From Serripes groenlandicus (lineage: Eukaryota > Mollusca > Bivalvia > Cardiida > Cardiidae), in NCBI GenBank assembly GCA_031761405.1, contig JASEVX010000011.1, positions 20,797,996 to 20,861,995 on the forward strand: a DNA stretch of 64,000 nucleotides, read 5' to 3'. Numbering within the stretch: the stretch's first letter is position 1; each line of letters begins with the position of its first letter. Shown here piece after piece: positions 1 to 11,300 of this stretch. Under the pieces are notes generated by a model. It made no database searches. It saw only the letters and a program-made list of their open reading frames with translations, and was not told the origin of the DNA. The translations under genes and the position numbers were made by a program.

Positions 1-828
1 TGTGGTTGGTCGGTTGGTCCATTTTATTATCCCCTCGGTTACGAAGTAGCGAGAAAGGGATATAGTAACGGGACCGTCCGTATGTATGTGTGTCCTTCCG
101 TCCGTAACAAACCTTGTCATCGCTCTACACTAACCATTTCTTGACAGATCTTAACCAAACTTAGTATAAAGTAAGAATATGGTAACATCTTGAAGCCTAT
201 TGATTTTCAAGGTCATAGCAGGGTTTTCCCTAAGCTTTTAAACTTGGGGGTCATTGTGACCCCCTTGTCATCAAAGTTGAGGGTCATCTTATAAATGTTG
301 GGGGTCAAAATTAGAACTTTATTATCAAGTGATTGATATAAAAAACATTAAAAAACAAGTGTGTTGTTCTTTGTTTTTATGATCCCTTTAATATTAATAA
401 TGTCAATTTGTGAAAACATATTAAGATTATGATTTGGATGTAACTCAATTCAGTTCACTAATTTCTGTTCACTTGTATGCATGCAAATTGCAGCATTATA
501 ACTATGCTATAAATAATAAAATTATTTTATAGTATACAGTAAATAATGCACTGCAGTCTAATTTTAGTTACTTGTTACGAAGTTTAAGAGCACTAAAGGC
601 TCTAGCTGCAGACAAAAGATTATGTTATCGATAAAGCGTAAACCAGTCATTCAGAGTTAAATATAGTCCAAATAATTTAGACTTTTGGTTTCTCGTTTAT
701 TGGTCAACAGAAGTCTATATCCATGGCATGTTTGCATGTTTCAGACAGACTCGATTCACGTTATTATGCCGTTTATATCCTTGACAGCTATCGCAACGAT
801 ACAAACAACCATATCTGTAAATTAATTA

Positions 829-894
829 TACCCCCCGGCAAACAAAGTTTGGGGGGGTATATAGGAATCACCCTGTCTGTCCGTCCGTCTGTCC

Positions 895-929
<35 letters not shown>

Positions 930-2150
930 CGTATGTCCACATTTCTTGTAAGCACTACTCCTCCTAAACGGCTCAATGGATTTGGTTCAAACTTTACATG
1001 AAGGTTACACATCATATGTAGATATGCATGAAGGAAGATCACACGCCTCGGACTCTTCCAAGGGGAGATAATTTAACTTAGAGGTTATCTGCGAGGGACT
1101 CCTGTGCACATACCTCCACATTTCTTGTAAGCACTACTCCTCCTAAACGGCTCAATGGATTTGGTTCAAATTTTACATGAGGGTTACACATCATATGTAG
1201 ATATGCATGAAGGAAGATCATACGCCTCGGACTCTTCCAAGGGGAGATAATTCAACTTAGAGGTTATCTGCGAGGGACTCCTGTGCACATACCTCCACAT
1301 TTCTTGTAAGCACTACTCCTCCTAAACGGCTCAATGGATTTGGTTCAAACTTTACATGAAGGTTACACATCATATGTAGATATGCATGAAGGAAGATCAC
1401 ACGCCTCGGACTCTTCCAAGGGGAGATAATTTAACTTAGAGGTTATCTGCGAGGGACTCCTGTGCACATACCTCCACATTTCTTGTAAGCACTACTCCTC
1501 CTAAACGGCTCAATGGATTTGGTTCAAACTTTACATGAAGGTTACACATCATATGTAGATATGCATGAAGGAAGATCACACGCCTCGGACTCTTCCAAGG
1601 GGAGATAATTTAACTTAGAGGTTATCTGCGAGGGACTCCTGTGCACATACCTCCACATTTCTTGTAAGCACTACTCCTCCTAAACGGCTCAATGGATTTG
1701 GTTCAAATTTTACATGAAGGTTACACATCATATGTAGATATGCATGAAGGAAGATCATACGCCTCAGACTCTTCCAAGGGGAGATAATTCAACTTAGAGG
1801 TTATCTGCGAGGGACTCCTGTGCACATACCTCCACATTTCTTGTAAGCACTACTCCTCCTAAACGGCTCAATGGATTTGGTTCAAACTTTACATGAAGGT
1901 TACACATCATATGTAGATATGCATGAAGGAAGATCACACGCCTCGGACTCTTCCAAGGGGAGATAATTTAACTTAGAGGTTATCTGCGAGGGACTCCTGT
2001 GCACATACCTCCACATTTCTTGTAAGCACTACTCCTCCTAAACGGCTCAATGGATTTGGTTCAAACTTTACATGAAGGTTACACATCATATGTAGATATG
2101 CATGAAGGAAGATCACACGCCTCGGACTCTTCCAAGGGGAGCGGGGGGTA
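829..2150. mobile_element. C-rich-ended DNA element carrying a satellite
   Basis: Begins TACCCCCC, with an immediate small hairpin (CCCCCCGGCAAAC..GTTTGGGGGGG), and ends GGGGGGTA. The interior is CTGT/CCGT microsatellite (870-932) followed by the 179-bp satellite. The TA at each edge may be the target duplication. No coding capacity; the short open frames here are repeat readings. Confidence 0.5.
937..2143. repeat. 179-bp satellite, about 6.7 copies
   Basis: CCACATTTCTTGTAAGCAC recurs at 937, 1116, 1295, 1474, 1653, 1832 and 2011, an exact 179-bp spacing. Units differ by only a few substitutions (for example ACTTTACATGAAGG against ATTTTACATGAGGG in the second), so the array is young or homogenised. 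The last unit is cut at about 2143. Confidence 0.95.
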
Positions 2151-2689
2151 TTCTTCAGTGAGCTTTGCTCACAGTATTTCTAGTTATTATTATATTAATT
2201 TGAGCCTAAAATGTATGCAGCTTACCTCTTTACCACTTTAATCTATCAAATTCAATTCACAACGGCGAAAAATTTGAAATCTGTAACAAATTTGTTTTCG
2301 GTTAAATAAATTAGACGAAATCAGTAAAAAATAAATAAACGAAATATCGCCCAAACTTGTTTGAATAAGGTATATAACTATTCCGTTTAATATCCATTTT
2401 GGTGTACTTTAACAACAATACCCACAATACCGTATTTCGGTTATTCTCGGTTCAAATCGACCACATTGTGAGTTATTAAACGTCAGGCCTCTATGAGGTG
2501 GATTAAAAGGATGAGGACTAAGTTAAATATAGATTTTTGGAAAACCGAGATTATAGAATGGACTTCGATTTACCGACATTGCGTCCATAGGGACGCACAG
2601 ATATTATTTTTGGGGGTCATTTGAATTGAAAATGTGTCAATGACGCAGGATTTGTGCGTCATGGAAAACCCTGTCATAGGTCAAAGGTC

Positions 2690-3830
2690 AAGCCCAAAAT
2701 AGCCACAAATTGGACTTGCAATATTTCCGTCCGTAACAAACCTTGTCATCACTCTACACTAACCATTTCTTGACAGATCTTAAGCAAACTTGGTATAAAG
2801 TAAGTATATGGTAACATCTTGAAGCCTATTGATTTTCAAGGTCATAGGTCAAAGGTCAAGCCCAAAATAGCCCAAAATTGGACTTGCAATATTTCCGTCC
2901 GTAACAAACCTTGTCATCACTCTACACTAACCATTTCTTGACAGATCTTAACCAAACTTGGTATAAAGTAAGTATATGGTAACATCTTGAACAAAGGTCA
3001 AGCCCAAAATTGGACTTGCAATATTTTCAGCTGTGGCAACCTTGTCACCACTCTACACTGACCATTACTTGACGGATTTTAACAAAACTTGGTATAAAGT
3101 TACTTTATGATAATATCTTGAAGTCTATTGATTTTCAAGGTCATAGGTCAAAGGTCAAGCTCAAAATTGGACTTACAATATTTTCAGCCGTGACAGCCTT
3201 GTCACCACTCTACACTGACCATTCCTTGACCGATCTTTATAAAACTTATTATACAGTTAGTTTATGATAATATTTGAAGCCTATTGATTTTCAAGGTCAT
3301 AGGTCAAAGGTCAAGCCCAAAATTGCACTTACACTATTTTCAGCTGTGGCAACCTTGTCACCACTCTACACTGACCATTACTTGACAGATTTTAACCAAA
3401 CTTGGTATACAGTTACTTTATGATAATATCTTGAAGCCTATTGATTTTCAAGGTCATAGGTCAAAGGTCAAACTCAAAATTGGACTTACAATATTTTCAG
3501 CTGTGGCAGCCTTGTCACAACTCTACACTGACCATTCATTGACCGATCTTAATAAAACTTATTATACAGTTAGTTTATGATATGTCTTGAAGCCTATTGG
3601 TTTTCAAGGTCATAGGTCAAAGGTCATGCCCAAAATTGAACTTGATTGAACTTACAATATATCTCAGCTGTGGCAACCTTGTCACCACTCTACACTGACC
3701 ATTCCTTGACAGATCTTATCCAAACTTGGCATACAGTTAGTTTGTGACAATATTTTGAAGCCTATTGATTCAAGGTCATAGGTCAAAGATCGAAGTCAAA
3801 AATTGGACTTAAATATTTAGATCACAAGAG
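2690..3830. repeat. Divergent tandem repeat, about 133-167 bp, seven units
   Basis: The phrase CCTTGTCA(C/T)CACTCTACACT recurs near 2743, 2908, 3041, 3202, 3354, 3510 and 3676, each time followed by CTTGACAGATCTTA and a run AAGGTCATAGGTCAAAGGTC. A further unit sits at 105-218, before the inserted element. Units are much more diverged than the 179-bp satellite. Confidence 0.85.
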
Positions 3831-3894
3831 AACTCAATGTGAAAATGGAAAGCCGAGGGGATGCATCCGCTTTGCGGTGCCCTTGTTTTCCTTG

Positions 3895-4440
3895 TCTGGA
3901 GCATAATTTTAAAAATAATTGTTGGAATTTAATAAAACTTCATACAATGATACAACACATGAACCATAACTCTACTTTACCAAAATACAGAGTTATTGCC
4001 CTTTGTTACCTTTTCTTGTCCGGAGAATTACTTAATAACTAATAGATGGAATCTAATAAAACTTCATACAATGGTAGAGCACAATGAGAGGAAGTGAAGT
4101 GTACAAGAACCATAACTCTAATTTATATAATTACAGAGTTACTGCCCTTTGTTACTTTTTCTTGAGAGTAAAATCATTTCAAAACTACTGGATGGAACTT
4201 AATAAAACTTCATACTATGATACAACACATTAAGAGGAAGTGCAGTGAACAAGAACCATAACTCTTTTTTAGCTAATTACAGAGTTATTGCCCTTTGTTA
4301 CTTTTTCTTGTTCGTAGAATAATTTTCATCGCCCTTTTTTACTTTTTTCTTGTCCGGAGATTATCTTTAAAACTACAATTGGTAATTTAAGGTGGGGCTT
4401 CTTAATATTCCACTACCTTTCCTATCAGGGCGACGTTCGG
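3895..4440. repeat. Tandem repeat of about 120-146 bp, three units
   Basis: AAAACTTCATAC(A/T)ATG recurs near 3937, 4058 and 4204 with AACCATAACTC and CAGAGTTA(C/T)TGCCCTTTG between. It ends in a GGGGGGTATT edge near 4440 like that of the 829-2150 element. Non-coding. Confidence 0.7.
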
Positions 4441-4489
4441 GGGGTATTAATCACATTCAGTGATAGTTCTAGTTTCAAATGAAACTTAG

Positions 4490-4625
4490 TACACATGTTT
4501 TTTGGAATAATACACATGTCTATACAAAGTCACATAACTCTGGCTTGAATAATTATTCAGTAATGCCCATTTTTCTACTAAGACAAACGTTAGTGTCCAC
4601 TCTACGGCGCTCTTGTTGAAAAAGA
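4490..4625. mobile_element. DNA-element end fragment (CGGCGCTCTTGTT type)
   Basis: Carries CACATGT..GTCTATAC..AAGTCACATAACTCTGG, then CATTTTTCTACT and the edge CGGCGCTCTTGTT. Related ends are seen at 21990-22125 and 30650-30800, so this is a dispersed family end. The partner end is not seen here. Confidence 0.5.
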
Positions 4626-5074
4626 AATTGATCATAATGTACAATTACTCCATTCTACTTGAAGATGCTTTTGTCTAAATTCAATAATTTCACTCTTTTA
4701 TAGAAATTCCCCATATTTTTTACCAGATGATTTTTAATTCTTCGATATGATTTAATGTGGTCCAGGCATCAATGTTTGCCAAATTAGTATCTAGTCATCA
4801 CTGATAAAATAAACAGATAGAATTTGGATACATATGAAACATAGAAACTATTGTTGACAACAGCTAATAGGTTAAAACATATACCATTTGTTATACATTT
4901 AATTGGCTTGAAACACAACTAACCAACTACTACGAAACAGAATTTTAAAAATACGCAGTAGAGTTTCGCCTTATGTTTTTGTCACTTTGCGAGCCATAAA
5001 TGACCAGACACAAAACATTCACTCTTTCAAATCATTACAGGAAATGGTATTTGAATGGATGATTTTCTTTTCAG

Positions 5075-5353
5075 ATCTGTTTCCTTTGTCGAACCATCGT
5101 CACCCACAGACACGCCCCCTGCCAGAAGTCCAGTACAAACACACTCCTCCTTTATCACCACACCCAAGGGGGTCAGTTTTGGTGAAAGGTCAATCATATC
5201 CGTCTCTCAACTTAAACCCTTGGTGACCCCAAAAAGAACTGAGAAGAAAGTAAGTTTGGTATCACCACCAGCTCCAGAAAGACTCTCACGTGAATCTGTG
5301 ACCCCACCCAAGATTCAAGGTTCCCCTAGGGAATGGAGCCAAACTCCTGAAAG
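5075..5353 (+). CDS. ELYS-like gene, first visible exon
   Basis: The acceptor is TTTTCTTTTCAG ending at 5074; the donor is AAAG/GTATGC. The exon enters with one base completing a codon and leaves with two. It encodes 92 complete residues rich in S, P and T, with SVSFVE at the start, KGVSFGERS in the middle and several S/T-P sites. The K-G-V-S-F stretch fits the PP1 docking pattern K/R-x-V-x-F. An open frame continues upstream through the splice site, but the strong pyrimidine tract argues for an internal exon. Confidence 0.82.
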
Positions 5354-8300
5354 GTATGCTTATTAAAAAAAATAGCTCCACTGGTGAATTGTCCGTCGTG
5401 TGGCCTTCCATCCGTAAACTTTTTGCTTCAAACGACTTCACTCTAACAACTTGGCCAATTGGGATGAAACTTCATAGGAAGCATCCTTTCAACGTCCTCT
5501 ACTGAATTCACTTTTTGGATCCATGCAAAATTCTGGTTTCCTTGGCAACCAAAAGAAAAAATTAGTGAAAACTTAAAAAATCCCAGTTTAATTGGTCGAA
5601 AAACATGGCCGTCAGAGGGCAGGGCTATTTTACCTTATATTGCTATAGTGAAAAAATCTTCTCCTCCAAAAGGCGGGCCGATTTTCAAAATATTTTGTAG
5701 AAATATTCCTTGGGTGACCTATCAGATTCCTTTAAGTCATGGTGATTGGTTGAAAAACATGGCCTCAAGGGGGCGGGGCTATTTTGCATTAAAAAATCTT
5801 CTTCTCCGAAAGTGTTATGCCGATTTTCAAATAATTGGGTAGAAATGTTCGTAGGGTGACCCTCTATCAGATATTTTTAAGCCATGTTGATTGGTCTTAA
5901 AATTATAGCCGCCAGGGTGGCCGGGGCTAATTTGCCTTATATTGCTATAGTGAAAACTTAAAAAATCTTCTCCGAAAGTGTCGATTTTCAAATAATTTTG
6001 TAGACATGATCCTTTGGAGACCCTCTATCAGATTCCTTCAAGCCAAGTTGATTGGTTGAAAAACCTGGCCACCAGGGGACAGGGCTGTTTTGCCTTATAT
6101 GGCTGTAGTGAAAACTTAAAAAATCATCTCAGACAAAAGTATCTGGCCGATTTTCAAATAATTTTGTAGAAATGTTCCGTGGGTGACTCTATCAGATTCC
6201 ACCAAGCCATGTTGATTGGTCTTGAAATATGGCTGCCAGGGGGCAGAGCTGTTTGCCTTATATTGGCTTAAGGGAAAACTTTAAAAAAAATCTTCTCTAA
6301 AACTGTTTGGCCGATTTTCAAAAAAAAAAGCAGAAATGTTCCTTAAGTGACACTTTGGTAAAAAAAAACATAGCCACCAGTGGGCGGTCTGTTTGGAGAT
6401 TTAATTTTTGCCTAATGGCAGTGGAGCTATACTGGGCCTCTTGTTAATACTGTCAGGGGTTTTTTTCTGAAAAAGGGGAAGGGGCCTGGGGCCTTTGAGA
6501 AGGGGAAAATTTCGCGGCGTTTTAGAAAAAAGGGGAAAAATTGTAAACTAGTATAATGTGCATGTTTAACTTTTATCATTACAAGGCCATCTGTCTATTT
6601 TTCATGTTCTTGAACTCCTACACTAGATTGTCATAATCCAGTTCACTTAAACTATACCACTGTCAAGGGTCGAAATTAGCAAGATTTTCTACTTGCATTT
6701 TTTCGCAAGTGCTATTTTTTGTTACTTGCTAAATGAGAAAACTAACTTATTAGAACTTTAACTTTAGGCAACACAATGTGAACTACAATAGTGCAATACA
6801 CTGTTATGGTCAATCATGAATGTAATGTAAACATGGTCCAAAACATGCTGTGAAAAGAAGCTGCTGAGACTGTCAGATATACAACATAGTCTAGAAACTG
6901 TGTTTCAATTTCTGGCTCCATATGGCAAAGTATGGGGTCTTTTCTGAATTAGTCAAGACAACATCCATCTTGTCACAGCAGTTTTTGGGTCATATTCTCT
7001 AAGGGCAACAACATCAGCAACTTTAATTCTCATAAAAATATCAAGTATTTCAGCACCAAGCCTACACCTCGAGTCAAATTGTATTCTGTTCATTGTGGAA
7101 AGATAAATGAGATTTAAGCTAATGTTACAAAAAATTAAATATGAAAAAAAAAAAAAAAAAATTTTTTTTGTTTTTTTTTTTTCCTAGGGGAATTTATATT
7201 TTTAGGGGAAAAACTATGCTTATTTTCCGGGGGAAGGGGCCGTTAAACGGCCCCTTTTATATAAGGAAAAAAAGCCCTGACTGTCAAGCAGGATTTAACT
7301 TCAAAATAAAGTATTTTACTGAAAAATTAAATAAGTATAATATTAGAGGTAAAATTTATAACTGGAGCGTGTCAAAATGTTTGTTTGGATTATATCTAGG
7401 TCATGTCAGGTAAAAAGAAAACTAGGTCACTGGATCAAATTGAAGGAACATCTTGTTAACAATCTGAAAGCCACATTTTGTGAACACTAGAGTCTGTATT
7501 TTTGACACTAGAAGCTGAACATTTGTCAGATTTGTTGTCTGAATGATAGTTAGCCTTAGTAGTTTTAATATTGGTCATATCAAAAACTAGGTCAGTAGAC
7601 CAAATTAAAAAATTAATCTTTATGACACTCTTTTGAGGCCATGTTTTGACTCTAGACTGATGAAACTTTTGTCAAGATAGTTTGGCTTGATGATATCCTA
7701 GCATCTTTTACATTGATATAACAACTCCTGTATCTCAGATTGTCTGTCATTGTTACAAATTTAACCCTTTCCCTCATATAAGCGCTTTCTGACTTTTGAA
7801 ATCATTGTGGAAAAAAGGAGATATTGCCACAATTATTTCAACTCTATTTAATAATCATTAAATCATTAATAAAGATTTTTTATATGTTGGACTTAGTAAT
7901 TTCAATGTTGTCTGCTGCAGATTTATTGTATGTGGGAAAGGGTTAAGTATTTCAGTACAATTGATTGTGTATTCATGAAGCATCAAAACCATTATTGATT
8001 TGTAGAAAATGTTTTTATGTCGCCTATCTTGACACGTATCTCTTCTCTGCGTGCCCATCTGTCTCTCTTGCTTTAACTTACTGACATATTGCAGGCTACA
8101 CATGTGTTCCTTTGAACATTGTTGTTTATTTAATTATGACCTCGTTGAATATGTTGTAGAATATTGGCTTAGAACTGCTAACTTATATTCTACAACTTTT
8201 ATCAGGAATCCACCTTGGCCAAGTTTGATCCCCAGTTGTGTGGGTCATGGTGGAGTGCCCATTGGCAAGGCACATTTCCTAGCCTAGCTCTGGTTTGTTT

Positions 8301-11300
8301 ACCCAGGGATCATGAATAAGTGAACTATCGCTGTGATCTGACTGAAATCATGTTGAAAGCAGCGTAAAGCCCCAATATAACAAAAAAAAATTCATTACAG
8401 CAGTGAAAATTCACCCAATACAGACCAGCTCTGCAGACGCTCTATACATGATCATTCACCGCCTACAGGAGCACCGGATGATAATCTGGTGTTAAAACTG
8501 GAGGAAAGTGATGAAAACATCAGTGATGGTAAGTAACTGAATTCCATATGCAACTTACACTTTGGATCAAATGCTTCTTTAGGCTTTCCCACATACAACA
8601 AATCAGCAGCAGACGGCTTTGAATACATTGTGACAAAAACCTGAAAAATGTCAATAAAAGATCGCTTGATTGTTAAATAAAGTTGAAAACATTGTGGCCA
8701 AAGGAGAAATTGCTCATCATGAGCAATTTCACCTTTGGCCACAATGTTTTCAAAAGTCTTCTTCTTCTATTGCGTCAAAATGCGTCTGCAGGTGGGAAAG
8801 GGTTCAAAATGATAGAAAATGGATTCCCTGCTTGACACTCTGGAGTGACAAAATGAATGGACCAGTAGTACTAGTAAATTATGCTGTGATCTAACTGAAA
8901 AATTGTTGAAAGGGGTTTTAAAACGCCAATAAATCAAATGCTATTTCAAAAGCCTAGATAAGGAAAAATGAACTGGTGCATTTATTTAACCTTGGAAATG
9001 TGATGACATAATACTGCTAAATTGGGTGTAAAACACTTTCAAAGCTTGATAAATTAAAGAGATATAGAAAATGTTAAGTATTTTAGGACAATAAGGAAAA
9101 GAGAAAAAAATCCATTAACCTACAATTTTCAAATTCATCTCTTGTAAAAACGCCTAAAGAGGGTATTAGTAAAAGCTTGAAAAGAATGTTTTGTTAAATA
9201 TTGTTGTGAGAGCCATGAAATATGCCTAGTCAACCCTTTCTTGCCTGTCATGCTATTGTTGAAAATGGTGTTAAATCCCAATCAATCAATTATAGCTATG
9301 ACATGTTCTTATTTGAAAGGATCTGAATAAGAAACTACAGAAAACCTAATCAAGAGAAAGTTAAACGTTTTGGGAGAAAAACACAGAGGCAAAAGGAGAA
9401 ATGGCTCAGCCTCATTGTAAACTATTTCTTTGTTTATTACAAGTTCTTCTGAAGTAATCTGTAGAGTCTTCAATCCTAACTTCACAAAGCTATTTCTGAC
9501 TGGGTAAATCATACAATAAGCTTGAACATTTAACAAATTTACATATAGAATGAATTTAGAATTGTTAGTGAATAAAAGCCTGTATGAAGGGAAAATTTAG
9601 AACAGCTCCTTTTATCTTTACAGAAGATGTCGAAATGGAGACAAGTCCAAAGGCTGCTCCAAATACTTCCAACTTAGATATGTCTGTGACGTCTACAATG
9701 TCTGCTGAGTCGGTCATTGAAGTAAAGTCCAGAACTAATCCTAACCTAGATATAAATTCTGGCAATGACAGAGAGGCCACTGTTCCGGATTCAGATAAAG
9801 ATTTGAATTCACCAGTGGAAACGGATAATATTGAGTCTACCAACCAGGAAGTGGATATTTCTACACATCAAACTGAATCGGTTGATATCTCGGGACAAGC
9901 AGATATGGATATTGACCAACAGGGTATACTGTTGTCAGAGAATAATGAAATATTTTCTGTGAATGAAGAGTTACAGACTGGCCCTAGTAGTGACACAAGT
10001 GCCACAGCAGACACCGTGGACACCGTCACAAGCTCAAACGATCTTGTTGTAAACGAGGAGCCTGTCACAGTGAAGCAAGAAGTAGAAGAAATATATGACG
10101 ATCCCCCACAATTAGTGCGAGAGTTAACTCCACCTCTTATAGTTTCCCCACAGGTAATAAATAAATACCTTCCAATTGTCTTATTAACCCTTTCCCTCAT
10201 ATAGACACTTTCTGATGCCTCTGCAGCAGACAGCTTTTTGAAAACATAGTGACAAAAGAAGAAATTACTCAAAACGAACATTTTCTCCTTTTGCCACAAT
10301 GTTTTCCACTTTTAGTCATAGTAAAGAGATTTTCTATTTTTTGACAAACTATGTTCAACGTTGTCTGCTGCAGAATTGTTGTATGAGAGAAAGGGTTAAG
10401 AAATTTAAACTTGCCAGGACTATGTCCCAGGAGCTCTTGTCGTCTCTGGTGGAGTTATTGTTCAAGTTTTACATTTAAGATTTGCAATCACCTGGCAAGC
10501 TATGCTGTCTTGCGACAGATCTTGTTGTGTCGCCCACCTTGCCAGGGAGACGCTTGAAAATCTCTTCTTAGTTTCTGTTCATCTGTCTATCCCTCACACA
10601 TTCATTTACTGAACTATAGTCAGGTGACCCATATGTTTCATTGAACACTTTTGTTAACTGTTATAGCTGATTGTTCTGGAAATTATCAATTCTAAATTTT
10701 TAAGTTGACCAAAAAATATTTTGTTTAGTGCTAAAATGTGCCAATTTGTCATTTTGATACGCTTACCCTTTCCCTCATACAGATGCATTTTGTTGCCTCT
10801 GCTGCAGACAACTTTTGAAGTTGACAAAAAGAGAAAGTACTCATGAGCAATTTCTCTTTTTGTAACAATTATTTCAACTCTTATCAATAGCTAAACTATC
10901 CTATTCAGAGATTTTTTGCTCATCTGAGCACAACATGCTCATGATGAGCTAATGTGATGGACTGATTGATGTCCATTGGCATTTTTTTCTTTAAATGACA
11001 TTGCTAAACTGTTTTTTGGAATTTAACTAAACTTGGCAGGAATGATGCTTGGGTGATTCCCATTTAAAGCTGTTCAAATAGTTACAGTCCATTGCATAAA
11101 TAAGTCATAGGAGATAAAAAATAGGTTTAATATCTGGAATCTTCTTGTCCAAAAATACAGGCCCCGATTTGAAAATAATTTGGCAGAAATGTTTCTTTGG
11201 TAACTCTCTACCAAGATTGAAAACCTTTTTGTCTAAAATTACTTGTCTTATGTTAAAACTATTTCACAGCAATGTTCCCATGGTTTGTGTCCCTCTACGA

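Larger units (their letters stand above)
219..2673. mobile_element. hAT-like non-autonomous element, 2.45 kb, with TSD
   Basis: Starts CAGGGTTTTCC and ends GGAAAACCCTG, an 11-bp perfect terminal inverted repeat. TCATAG stands directly outside both ends (213-218 and 2674-2679), a 6-bp target duplication. CAGGG termini are typical of hAT elements, though 8-bp duplications are the rule there and 5-6 bp occurs only in some lineages. No transposase is visible. It contains the 829-2150 element. Confidence 0.65.
1..3890. mobile_element. Outer repeat element with tandem core, split by a younger insertion
   Basis: The block ATCCCCTCGG near position 30 reappears inverted near 3855 (CCGAGGGGAT), which suggests the two ends of one element whose true left end may lie before the window. 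Its body is a divergent tandem repeat that stops at 218 inside the words CAAGGTCATAG and resumes at 2674 with TCATAGGTCAAAGG, so the 219-2673 element interrupts it. No protein is encoded. The family is not recognised. Confidence 0.5.
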
